64,000 bases of DNA from Aestuariirhabdus sp049985285 (GTDB lineage: Bacteria; Pseudomonadota; Gammaproteobacteria; Pseudomonadales; Aestuariirhabdaceae), in the NCBI RefSeq assembly GCF_049985285.1, contig NZ_JBNIEU010000003.1, positions 324,079-388,078 on the forward strand, given 5' to 3'. Below are positions 16,080 to 23,983 of this stretch, piece after piece. The notes under the pieces were generated by a model, which had not been told where the DNA came from, did no database searches, and saw nothing but the letters and a program-made list of their open reading frames with translations. A program made the position numbers and the translations under genes. Position 1 is the stretch's first letter. The number at the start of each line of letters is the position of its first letter.

Positions 16080-16415
16080 AGAGCTGCTGCGATTGGTTTC
16101 AGTGGGTCGGCAAGCACGAGGGGCCGCCAGGTTGCGGGCTATTCTAGCAAAGCCGCATTGTCTGTATAAGGGGTGGGGAGTGTTATTCCTTATTTCGCCT
16201 TCAAAACACCTATAGGGCGCTTAATTTGATTGTTTGGTTTTCGTGGTGACGGAATTGTGGTATAAAGCGCGCGCCGCTGGCAAAACCCTCTATCAGGAGG
16301 GCTTGTTCAGACGGTACATAAACTAATCACACACACACCGACACGTGGTTCTGGGTGCCCTTAGGGGTTGGATCATGGGGTGTGTGGAGGCCTAACCCGA
16401 GTTCAGGAGAATCCA
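16080..16415 (+). promoter_or_regulatory. rpsB promoter and probable S2 autoregulatory leader
   Basis: This 336-base gap separates divergent map and rpsB. An extended -10, TGG then TATAAA (16261-16266), is followed by GCGCGCGCC, the GC-rich discriminator expected of a stringently controlled ribosomal promoter; the -35 is poor. The transcript would have a leader of about 140 bases. Its last 60 bases contain GGGTGCCC, GGGGTTGG (about 16364-16371) and GGCCTAACCC (16389-16398), which can pair GGGTT with AACCC just before the ribosome site. This resembles the S2-binding leader known in gammaproteobacteria. The leader call is inference. Confidence 0.55.
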
Positions 16416-17180
16416 ATGGCTCAAGTTACAATGCGTGAAATGCTCAAAGCGGGCGTTCACTTCGGTCACCAGACCCGTTACTGGAACCCCAAGATGAATA
16501 AGTACATCTTCGGTGCCCGTAACAAAATCCATATTATTAACCTCGAGCACACTCTTCCCGCCTTTAATGACGCGTTGAGTTTCGTCGAGCGCCTGGCGCA
16601 AGGTAAGAACAAAATTTTGTTTGTGGGCACCAAGCGCGCCGCGAGCAAGGTTGTTCGTGAAGAGGCCAGTCGTGTAGGTATGCCTTTTGTTGACCATCGC
16701 TGGTTGGGTGGCATGCTCACTAACTACAAGACTATTCGCCAGTCTATTCGTCGTCTGCGTGAGCTGGAAAGCCAGTCACAGGACGGTACGTTCGAGCACC
16801 TGACCAAGAAGGAAGCGCTGATGCGTAGCCGTTCTTTGGAAAAGCTTGATCGTAGCCTGGGTGGAATCAAGGATATGGGCGGCTTGCCTGATGCTTTGTT
16901 TGTCATCGACGTAGATCACGAGCGCATCGCGATCAGCGAAGCTAACAAGCTGGGTATTCCGGTTATCGGTATCGTCGATACCAACAGCAACCCCGATGGC
17001 GTCGACTACGTTATTCCTGGAAACGACGATGCTATTCGCGCTATCCAGTTGTACGTTAAGTCGGTTTCCGACTCCGTTGCCGAAGGCCGCGCCGCCACTA
17101 ATGTAGGTAGCGAAGAAGAGTTTGTTGAAGTCGCCGCTCCTGAAGCGCCAGCCGAAGCAGAGCAATCAGCTGAAGGTTAA
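16416..17180 (+). CDS. rpsB: 30S ribosomal protein S2
   Basis: Ribosomal protein of the small subunit body. 254 residues from ATG 16416 (MAQVTMREMLKAGVHFGHQT), preceded by CAGGAGA; an upstream in-frame ATG at 16368 lies in the leader and is not used. RWLGGMLTNYKTI and the conserved GIVDTNSNPDGVDYVIPGND segment match S2. The acidic C-terminal tail (EEEFVEVAAPEAPAEAEQ) is typical. It is followed by a hairpin terminator/attenuator and then tsf. Confidence 0.98.
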   Translation: MAQVTMREMLKAGVHFGHQTRYWNPKMNKYIFGARNKIHIINLEHTLPAFNDALSFVERLAQGKNKILFVGTKRAASKVVREEASRVGMPFVDHRWLGGMLTNYKTIRQSIRRLRELESQSQDGTFEHLTKKEALMRSRSLEKLDRSLGGIKDMGGLPDALFVIDVDHERIAISEANKLGIPVIGIVDTNSNPDGVDYVIPGNDDAIRAIQLYVKSVSDSVAEGRAATNVGSEEEFVEVAAPEAPAEAEQSAEG

Positions 17181-17210
17181 TGCGATCTCTGCATGCCCGA
17201 GGGCATGCTT

Positions 17211-17237
17211 GAAAAAGGGGGCAAGGCCCCCTTTTTC
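17211..17237 (+). terminator. terminator/attenuator between rpsB and tsf
   Basis: GAAAAAGGGGGC (17211-17222) pairs with GCCCCCTTTTTC (17226-17237) around AAG; the T-run is inside the second arm. A second hairpin GCATGCCC/GGGCATGC (17191-17208) precedes it. Similar partial terminators in the rpsB-tsf gap adjust the ratio of the two proteins in E. coli. Confidence 0.8.
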
Positions 17238-17323
17238 TGATTGAAATTCCGCGGAAGCTGTCAGTTACCCTGGTAAAGGCAGCTTCGGTAAACAGTTAAA
17301 ACGAATAAGTTGAGGGTATTGAT

Positions 17324-18184
17324 ATGGCAGCTGTTTCTGCAACACAGGTGAAGGAACTGCGTGATCGCACAGGTCTCGGCATGATGGAGTGCAAGCGCGC
17401 ACTGACTGAGGCTGGTGGAGATATCGAAAAAGCGATCGAAGAGATGCGTAAGTCCGGTCAGGCCAAGGCCGCCAAGAAAGCAGGCCGTACGGCTGCTGAA
17501 GGTGTTGTGTTGGTGCGTCTTGCCGAAGATGGCACTTCTGGCGTTCTCGTTGAAGTAAACAGCGAAACCGACTTTGCAGCGCGTGACGAAAACTTTCTCG
17601 GCTTCGCTGGCCTGGTCGCCGATGCCGCTATCTCTAGCGGTGAGACCGATATGGCCACGCTGGTTGGCGGCGATATTGAGACCGCACGCCTGGCGCTGGT
17701 TCAAAAAATTGGTGAGAACATCTCTCCCCGTCGTATCGGCACCCTGGCTGGTGGCGTAGTGGGTGGCTATTTGCACGGTAACAAGCGTATCGCAGTACTG
17801 GTTGCCCTCAATGGTGGCGATCAGGAGCTGGCAAAAGATGTTGCTATGCACGTTGCTGCCGTTAACCCACGGGTTGTGAATACCGATGATATGCCTTCTG
17901 AGGTTGTTGAGAAGGAGAAGGAGATCATCAAGGCGCAGCCTGATATGGCTGGTAAGCCTGCCGAAATCGTCGAGAAGATGATGTTTGGTCGTATCAAAAA
18001 GTTCCTCGCTGAAAACAGCTTGGTCGAGCAGCCTTTCGTCAAAAACCCCGAGGTTACCGTGGGCAAGCTGGTGAAAGACGCCGGTGCAGAGTTGCTGGGC
18101 TTTGTTCGCTATGAAGTGGGCGACGGTATCGAGAAGGAAGAGGTGGATTTCGCAGCGGAAGTTGCTGCTCAGCTGAAAGGCTAA
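17324..18184 (+). CDS. tsf: translation elongation factor Ts
   Basis: Nucleotide exchange factor for EF-Tu. 286 residues. The N-terminal UBA-like domain and signature are visible (ELRDRTGLGMMECKRALTEA, residues 11-30), then the core subdomains with VEVNSETDFAARDENF, which contacts EF-Tu, and MHVAAVNPR. The end of the protein (VDFAAEVAAQLKG) is typical. It lies 143 bases downstream of rpsB and before pyrH, the usual order. Confidence 0.98.
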   Translation: MAAVSATQVKELRDRTGLGMMECKRALTEAGGDIEKAIEEMRKSGQAKAAKKAGRTAAEGVVLVRLAEDGTSGVLVEVNSETDFAARDENFLGFAGLVADAAISSGETDMATLVGGDIETARLALVQKIGENISPRRIGTLAGGVVGGYLHGNKRIAVLVALNGGDQELAKDVAMHVAAVNPRVVNTDDMPSEVVEKEKEIIKAQPDMAGKPAEIVEKMMFGRIKKFLAENSLVEQPFVKNPEVTVGKLVKDAGAELLGFVRYEVGDGIEKEEVDFAAEVAAQLKG

Positions 18185-18203
18185 GTGACCCATCTTTGAT
18201 GTT

Positions 18204-18235
18204 CCAGAAAGTGGCGCCTAGGTGCCACTTTCTGG
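18204..18235 (+). terminator. hairpin between tsf and pyrH
   Basis: CCAGAAAGTGGC (18204-18215) pairs perfectly with GCCACTTTCTGG (18224-18235). The following bases are TTAAGG, so there is no proper T-run. It may be a weak terminator or an RNA-stabilising hairpin. Confidence 0.45.
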
Positions 18236-18308
18236 TTAAGGCAGTCTATACTGCTGGCACTGCTAATTGCCGCTTGATAACCTTTCCCCTATTCCAAGGA
18301 ACCTCCAT

Positions 18309-19046
18309 ATGCCTGCCACTGATCGTCAACCAAAGTACAAGCGTATTCTTCTAAAGCTCAGCGGCGAAGCGCTGATGGGGGATGGAGAGTTTGGTATCGA
18401 TCCCAAGGTGTTGGATCGGATGGCGTTGGAGATCGGTCAGCTCATTGGTATCGGTGTGCAGGTCGGCATGGTCATTGGTGGCGGTAACCTGTTTCGTGGT
18501 GCGGCGCTGAGCGCCGCTGGTATGGACCGGGTGACCGGTGATCATATGGGTATGCTGGCCACGGTGATGAACGCCCTGGCGATGCGTGATGCGCTTGAGC
18601 GCTCCAGCATTGCGACCCGCGTGATGTCTGCAATCCCTATGAGTGGTGTTGTTGATCACTATGATCGTCGTGCAGCGTTGCGTTTTTTAACCGGTGGGGA
18701 TGTTGTCATTTTTTCCGCTGGAACGGGAAACCCGTTTTTTACCACCGACTCGGCAGCCTGTCTTCGTGGTATCGAAGTCGATGCTGACGTGGTGATCAAG
18801 GCAACCAAGGTTGATGGGGTCTACGATTCGGATCCTGCGAAGAACCCGCAAGCGATCAAATATGATAGTCTCAGCTACGATGAAGTGCTCGATCAAAAGC
18901 TGGGCGTAATGGACCTGACCGCAATCTGTCTGGTGCGCGATCACCAGATGCCTTTGCGTGTCTTCAATATGAATAAACCAGGCGCATTGCTTAACCTCGT
19001 GCTGGGTGGCAATGAAGGAACTCTGGTTCGTGGGAGTGAACAATGA
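18309..19046 (+). CDS. pyrH: UMP kinase
   Basis: Phosphorylates UMP to UDP; hexameric amino-acid-kinase-fold enzyme regulated by GTP and UTP. I start it at ATG 18309 (MPATDRQPKYKRILLKLSGE), behind AAGGA, giving 245 residues; an upstream in-frame start at 18267 lacks a ribosome site. The phosphate-binding KLSGEAL segment and GGGNLFRG are visible, as are the ATKVDGVYDSDP residues near the nucleotide site. It overlaps frr by four bases (ATGA). Confidence 0.96.
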   Translation: MPATDRQPKYKRILLKLSGEALMGDGEFGIDPKVLDRMALEIGQLIGIGVQVGMVIGGGNLFRGAALSAAGMDRVTGDHMGMLATVMNALAMRDALERSSIATRVMSAIPMSGVVDHYDRRAALRFLTGGDVVIFSAGTGNPFFTTDSAACLRGIEVDADVVIKATKVDGVYDSDPAKNPQAIKYDSLSYDEVLDQKLGVMDLTAICLVRDHQMPLRVFNMNKPGALLNLVLGGNEGTLVRGSEQ

Positions 19047-19600
19047 TTAACGAGATCAAGGCCGACGCCGAGAGTCGCATGAAGAAAAGTGTGGAGTCTC
19101 TGGTTGTTGCATTTGCAAAAATTCGTACCGGGCGTGCACACCCCAGTCTGCTTGATGGCATCATGGTTTCCTATTACGGCAGTGATGTGCCGTTGAGCCA
19201 GGTGGCCAATATCTCGGTCGAAGATGGCCGCACACTTTCGGTTACTCCCTGGGAGAGAACCATGGTGACAGATATTGAGAAGGCGATCCTGAAGTCCGAT
19301 CTCGGCCTCAACCCCTCTACTGCCGGCACTGTCATTCGTTTACCCTTGCCCGCGCTGACAGAAGAGACCCGTAAGGGTTTTATCCGTCATGCACGGCAAG
19401 AGGCTGAGAACGCTCGGGTCGCGGTCCGTAATATTCGCCGTGATGCGTTAGGCGACGTTAAGGATCTGCTCAAAGAGAAGGAGATCGGCGAAGATGACGA
19501 CCGTCGTGCCCACGATGATGTGCAGAAGTTGACTGATAAATACATCGCAGAAGTCGATAAGCTGTTGCAGGGCAAAGAAGCGGACCTGTTGGAGATTTAA
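19043..19600 (+). CDS. frr: ribosome recycling factor
   Basis: Splits post-termination ribosomes with EF-G. 185 residues, the standard length. The three-helix-bundle signatures are present: KIRTGRAHPSLLDGI near the start and the IRLPLPALTEETRKGF hinge segment, then VRNIRRDA. Translation is coupled to pyrH through an ATGA overlap. A terminator follows. Confidence 0.98.
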   Translation: MINEIKADAESRMKKSVESLVVAFAKIRTGRAHPSLLDGIMVSYYGSDVPLSQVANISVEDGRTLSVTPWERTMVTDIEKAILKSDLGLNPSTAGTVIRLPLPALTEETRKGFIRHARQEAENARVAVRNIRRDALGDVKDLLKEKEIGEDDDRRAHDDVQKLTDKYIAEVDKLLQGKEADLLEI

Positions 19601-19619
19601 CGCTTCTCCCTGTACTAAG

Positions 19620-19641
19620 CGCCCGCCGATGCGGGCGTTTT
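19620..19641 (+). terminator. terminator after frr
   Basis: CGCCCGC (19620-19626) pairs with GCGGGCG (19631-19637) around CGAT, followed by TTTTA. Short but GC-rich. Confidence 0.65.
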
Positions 19642-19739
19642 ACATATCGCCTCGCACCTTAAATACCGGCGCTCCGGCATCGCCCTGATCTTTTGTCGGA
19701 TGATGTTGGCCAACGAACCCATAGGCTGATAGTTGCTCG

Positions 19740-20492
19740 ATGCCCCAATCCGACACCACAACCTCTATCAGGATTGCTAACCCCCCGCGTCATGTTGCCA
19801 TCATCATGGATGGCAACAATCGATGGGCAAAAAAGCGCTTCCTGCCAGGCATTGCCGGTCATCGTGCCGGGGTCGAAGCGGTGCGGCGAGTGATAGAGGC
19901 TTGTGGTGATAATGGGGTCGAGGTGTTGACCCTGTTCGCGTTCAGTAGCGAGAACTGGCAGCGACCCGAAGACGAGGTCAGGGGGTTGATGGGGTTGTTT
20001 CTGCAGATGCTGAAAAAGGAGACCCGGCGCCTGCATAAGAACCAGATTCGACTGCGTGTACTGGGTGATGTGAGCGGCTTTAGCGAGGAGATTCAGCAGC
20101 ACATTCGTGAAGCCGAAGCGCTGACGGCGGAGAACTCCAAGGTAACCCTGGCCATTGCAGCCAATTATGGGGGGCAGGGGGATATCACCCAGGCCGCGCA
20201 ACAATTGGCGACTAAGGTCAAAGCGGGAGAGCTGGAGCCCGAGCAGATCACTCCGCAGCTTTTACAGGAGCACCTGTATACTGCGGACCTACCCTTGCCG
20301 GATCTGTGTATCCGCACAGGGGGAGACTACCGAATCAGTAACTTCATGCTATGGCAGTTTGCCTACGCAGAACTCTATTTTACCCCGGCGCTATGGCCTG
20401 ATTTTGGCGCGCCACAACTGCGTGAGGCGCTGCTCGACTTTAGTGGGCGCCAGCGACGCTATGGTAAATCCAGCGAGCAGATCGAGGGTTAA
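19740..20492 (+). CDS. uppS: undecaprenyl diphosphate synthase
   Basis: cis-Prenyltransferase that extends farnesyl diphosphate to the C55 lipid carrier used for peptidoglycan and O-antigen. 250 residues. The diphosphate-binding motif HVAIIMDGNNRWAKKR holds the catalytic aspartate; FSSENWQRP and the terminal RTGGDYRISNFMLWQ and ELYFTPALWPDF segments complete the five conserved regions. The ribosome site before ATG 19740 is weak. It leads the uppS-cdsA-dxr-rseP-bamA series. Confidence 0.97.
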   Translation: MPQSDTTTSIRIANPPRHVAIIMDGNNRWAKKRFLPGIAGHRAGVEAVRRVIEACGDNGVEVLTLFAFSSENWQRPEDEVRGLMGLFLQMLKKETRRLHKNQIRLRVLGDVSGFSEEIQQHIREAEALTAENSKVTLAIAANYGGQGDITQAAQQLATKVKAGELEPEQITPQLLQEHLYTADLPLPDLCIRTGGDYRISNFMLWQFAYAELYFTPALWPDFGAPQLREALLDFSGRQRRYGKSSEQIEG

Positions 20493-20494
20493 AC

Positions 20495-21292
20495 GTGCTA
20501 AAACAACGAATTATAACGGCTCTGATATTGGCGCCCATCGCGCTCGGTGGTGTGTTCTTCCTGCCACTACAGCTTTTCTCCCTGTTTGTGGGGGGAGTGA
20601 TACTTATCGGCGCCTGGGAGTGGGCTAACCTGTCTGGATTTCAGTCTCAGCCTGCCCGGGTTGGTTATGCCTTGAGTGTTGCCTTGGCCCTGTTTGGCGC
20701 GACTCTGGTGACGGCACCCGCGATCATTCTGTGGCTGGCCCTTGCCTGGTGGGTGGTCGCATTGGGGTTGGTGGTGAGTTACCCCGTATCGGCGTCGTTA
20801 TGGCGCTCCCCCGCCCTGCGCTTGGCGATAGGGTACCTGGTACTGGTGCCGGCCTGGGTCGGATTGGTGTTGATGAAGGTGCATCCGGATAGCTGGATCC
20901 TGATCATGTATGTTTTCTTTTTGGTGTGGGGGGCCGACGTCGGGGCTTACTTTGCCGGCAAGTACCTCGGACGCCATAAACTCGCACCCAGGGTAAGCCC
21001 TAAAAAAACCTGGGAAGGGGTGCTGGGAGGGCTTGCAACCGTTGTGGTGGTCGCATTGGTGGCGCAATCCTATCTCCCCTTTGAGGGTTTGCTATCGTTG
21101 TTGTTGGTGACCGCTTTGGTGGCGATGGTCTCGGTTTTGGGGGACTTGGCCGAGAGTATGTTCAAGCGTGAGCGGGGAATTAAGGATAGCAGTCAGCTAC
21201 TGCCGGGACACGGTGGTATACTCGACCGCATCGATAGCTTGACGGCGGCTATTCCCCTGTTTGCCCTCTCGTTGATGGTTCTGGCCGGGTAA
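20495..21292 (+). CDS. cdsA: phosphatidate cytidylyltransferase
   Basis: Integral membrane enzyme making CDP-diacylglycerol from phosphatidate and CTP, the precursor of all phospholipids. 265 residues with about seven or eight hydrophobic segments. The family signature is complete: SVLGDLAESMFKRERGIKD followed by LLPGHGGILDRIDS with its metal-binding aspartates. The GTG start at 20495 lies two bases after the uppS stop. Confidence 0.96.
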   Translation: MLKQRIITALILAPIALGGVFFLPLQLFSLFVGGVILIGAWEWANLSGFQSQPARVGYALSVALALFGATLVTAPAIILWLALAWWVVALGLVVSYPVSASLWRSPALRLAIGYLVLVPAWVGLVLMKVHPDSWILIMYVFFLVWGADVGAYFAGKYLGRHKLAPRVSPKKTWEGVLGGLATVVVVALVAQSYLPFEGLLSLLLVTALVAMVSVLGDLAESMFKRERGIKDSSQLLPGHGGILDRIDSLTAAIPLFALSLMVLAG

Positions 21293-21329
21293 CCCCGTCT
21301 CCGTTACAGTGACCCCCGTTTGTGATGTT

Positions 21330-22547
21330 ATGTTGAGTGAGCTCTTGCCGGTGCAAATGATTACTATTTTGGGTGCGACCGGCTCTATTGGTTGTAGTAC
21401 GCTGGATGTGGTGCGGCGCAATAGCGACCGCTATCAGGTGTTCGCGTTGACAGCCAATAGCCAGGTCGAATTGTTGCTGCAGCAGTGCCTTGAGTTTAAA
21501 CCTCAGGTTGCGGTAATGGCGGACCCTGCCTCTGCCGATAGCCTACGCCGGCGCTTGCTCGAAAATGGCTCCAGCATCGAGGTGTTAGAAGGCGTTGAAG
21601 GGCTGCAGCAAGCAGCCGGCGCCGACGAGGCGGACCTGGTTATGGCGGCCATTGTGGGTGCGGCCGGCTTGCTACCAACATTGGCGGCGGTCGAAGCGGG
21701 AAAACGCATTTTATTGGCGAATAAAGAGTCGTTGGTGATGGCGGGTGCGCTCTTTATGGAAGCTGTTAGCCGCCATAATGCCTGCCTGCTGCCCATCGAT
21801 AGCGAACACAATGCAATCTATCAGTGCCTGCCGCACAACTATACGGACCCTATCGCGAGAGCCGGGGTTCGGCGCATTCTGTTGACCGCCTCGGGCGGAC
21901 CCTTTCGCACGACGGACCTGGCGGAGCTAAAGAGTGTTACGCCTGAGCGTGCATGTGCCCACCCCAACTGGCCTATGGGGCGCAAGATATCGGTGGATTC
22001 CGCCACCATGATGAACAAAGGTCTGGAGGCGATTGAGGCGTGCTGGCTGTTTGATCTGAAACCGCAGGAAGTTGAGGTGGTAATCCATCCCCAGAGCATC
22101 ATTCACTCCCTGGTAGACTACGTGGATGGATCGGTTCTGGCGCAGATGGGGAATCCAGATATGCGCACTCCCATCGCCTACGGGATGGCTTGGCCTCAGC
22201 GGATCGACTCCGGGGTGGAACCGCTGGATCTGGTCAAAATTGGCCAGCTTGATTTCGAAGCTCCCGACCTTGAGCGCTTCCCCTGCCTGCAGTTGGCGTT
22301 TGATGCAGTGGCGGCGGGAGGAACAGCGATGGCGATTCTCAACGCAGTCAACGAAGTGGCGGTGGAAGCGTTTTTGAACCGCCGTCTGGGATTTTGCCAG
22401 ATCGCCGAACTTAATCGGGAAGTGCTGGAAGCATTGGATGCCCAGCCGGTGGACAACTTGCAGCGGGTGCTCGATGCGGACCAGCGCGCCCGCGATCTGG
22501 CGCAGCAGTTATTGAAGAATCAACGATTTGGCTGGAAGGGTAACTAA
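21330..22547 (+). CDS. dxr: 1-deoxy-D-xylulose 5-phosphate reductoisomerase
   Basis: Second enzyme of the MEP isoprenoid pathway, converting DXP to MEP with NADPH. The NADPH-binding GATGSIGCSTLDVV lies at the N-terminus; the active-site parts SEHNAIYQ, ASGGPFRT and the long MGRKISVDSATMMNKGLE segment are present. The start is uncertain: candidates are ATG 21330 (405 residues, chosen), GTG 21351 and ATG 21357, none with a strong ribosome site; all keep the dinucleotide fold. The stop overlaps the rseP start by one base (TAATG). Confidence 0.95.
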   Translation: MLSELLPVQMITILGATGSIGCSTLDVVRRNSDRYQVFALTANSQVELLLQQCLEFKPQVAVMADPASADSLRRRLLENGSSIEVLEGVEGLQQAAGADEADLVMAAIVGAAGLLPTLAAVEAGKRILLANKESLVMAGALFMEAVSRHNACLLPIDSEHNAIYQCLPHNYTDPIARAGVRRILLTASGGPFRTTDLAELKSVTPERACAHPNWPMGRKISVDSATMMNKGLEAIEACWLFDLKPQEVEVVIHPQSIIHSLVDYVDGSVLAQMGNPDMRTPIAYGMAWPQRIDSGVEPLDLVKIGQLDFEAPDLERFPCLQLAFDAVAAGGTAMAILNAVNEVAVEAFLNRRLGFCQIAELNREVLEALDAQPVDNLQRVLDADQRARDLAQQLLKNQRFGWKGN

Positions 22548-23914
22548 TGGATCTTTTGCAAACCATTGCCGCGACCATCGTCACGCTGGGTATTCTGGTG
22601 ACTTTCCATGAATATGGGCACTTTTGGGTTGCGCGGCGCTGCGGGGTTAAGGTGCTGCGTTTCTCGGTGGGCTTCGGAAAGCCCTTGTGGCGCCGTTACG
22701 ATCGCTATGGTACTGAATTTGTTGTGGCGGCGATTCCCCTTGGTGGCTACGTCAAAATGCTGGACGAGCGTGAGGGTGACGTCCCGGAAGCCGAGCGCCA
22801 TCTCTCTTTCAACAGTAAAAGTGTCGGCCAGCGTATCGCGATCGTTGCCGCCGGACCGCTGGCGAACTTCTTTTTGGCGGTCGCGGCGTTCTGGCTGATG
22901 TTTGTGATCGGTGTGAGCACCGTTGTCCCGGTAGTGGGAGAGGTCGAGCCGGGGTCTGTGGCGGAGGTGGCCGGTATTCAGCACGGCGACGAGCTGGTCA
23001 GCATCGATGGGCGTGAGGTTCGTAGCTGGAATGAAGCGCTGCTGGCGCTGCTTGGGCATATTGGCGACAGTGGTGAGATCGAGGTCGGGGTTAAACCGGG
23101 GGGGCTCGAGAGTAGGGATTATAGCGAGTCCAGGCGCACATTGACGATTGATCGTTGGCTTGTTGGTGCAGAACAGCCAGACCCCCTGGGTGGGCTCGGC
23201 ATCACCCCCTATCGCCCCGAGGTGGCGGCGGAGATCGGGGTGGTCCTTGATGGAGGGCGCGCGCAGCAAGCCGGTTTTAAAGTAGGGGATCGGGTCCTGA
23301 GTGCCGATGGCCAGGCGGTTGATGACTGGTTTGGCTGGGTCGCACAGGTGCGAAAAAAGCCTGAGCAGGCGATGCAGATCGAAGTGGATAGAGACGGGCA
23401 GCGACAGACGCTGGAACTGATTCCCGCCCCTAAGGTCCAAGAGGACGGTTCGGTCATTGGTTATATTGGTGCGGGTGTGCGACCGGTTGAGTGGCCGGAG
23501 TCTCTCAAGCGCACTATTAGCTACGGTGCGTTTGAAGCGGTAGTCCCAGCGGCGGAGAAAACCTGGCGGGTCACGACATTGACCCTCGACTCGATCCGAA
23601 AAATGTTTACGGGGCTGGTTTCGGTAAAAAACTTGAGCGGTCCAATAACCATTGCTAAAGTGGCTGGCGAATCGGCGAAGTCTGGAGTAGAGAGCTTCCT
23701 GAACTTCCTAGCCATCCTCAGTGTTAGCCTTGGAGTCCTGAACTTGCTCCCGGTGCCGGTATTGGATGGTGGTCACCTTTTGTTCTATATCGCGGAGTGG
23801 ATCAAGGGCAGCCCGGTACCCGACAGGGTGCAGGCGTTTGGCTATCAAATAGGTGTAGGCCTGATCGGCATGTTGATGATGTTGGCGCTTTATAACGATT
23901 TTTCGCGCCTGTAG
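22547..23914 (+). CDS. rseP: site-2 protease RseP (envelope-stress metalloprotease)
   Basis: Inner-membrane zinc protease that cleaves the anti-sigma factor RseA within the membrane, releasing sigma-E. 455 residues. The zinc motif HEYGH is at 21-25 in the first membrane helix; a second zinc-ligand region NLLPVPVLDGGHLLF lies near the C-terminus. Two PDZ domains occupy roughly residues 115-310. It starts within the dxr stop codon and precedes bamA, the outer-membrane assembly gene whose clients trigger the sigma-E response. Confidence 0.97.
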   Translation: MDLLQTIAATIVTLGILVTFHEYGHFWVARRCGVKVLRFSVGFGKPLWRRYDRYGTEFVVAAIPLGGYVKMLDEREGDVPEAERHLSFNSKSVGQRIAIVAAGPLANFFLAVAAFWLMFVIGVSTVVPVVGEVEPGSVAEVAGIQHGDELVSIDGREVRSWNEALLALLGHIGDSGEIEVGVKPGGLESRDYSESRRTLTIDRWLVGAEQPDPLGGLGITPYRPEVAAEIGVVLDGGRAQQAGFKVGDRVLSADGQAVDDWFGWVAQVRKKPEQAMQIEVDRDGQRQTLELIPAPKVQEDGSVIGYIGAGVRPVEWPESLKRTISYGAFEAVVPAAEKTWRVTTLTLDSIRKMFTGLVSVKNLSGPITIAKVAGESAKSGVESFLNFLAILSVSLGVLNLLPVPVLDGGHLLFYIAEWIKGSPVPDRVQAFGYQIGVGLIGMLMMLALYNDFSRL

Positions 23915-23983
23915 TTGCACTTGGGGGAGCCGGAATTGACCGGCTCAATAATAAGATAACGATTCCTGGATAGTACAGATTTC

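Noticed and set aside
17261..18193. 310-codon ORF antisense to tsf
   Set aside because: It mirrors the highly conserved tsf reading frame; codon bias of tsf keeps the opposite frame open.
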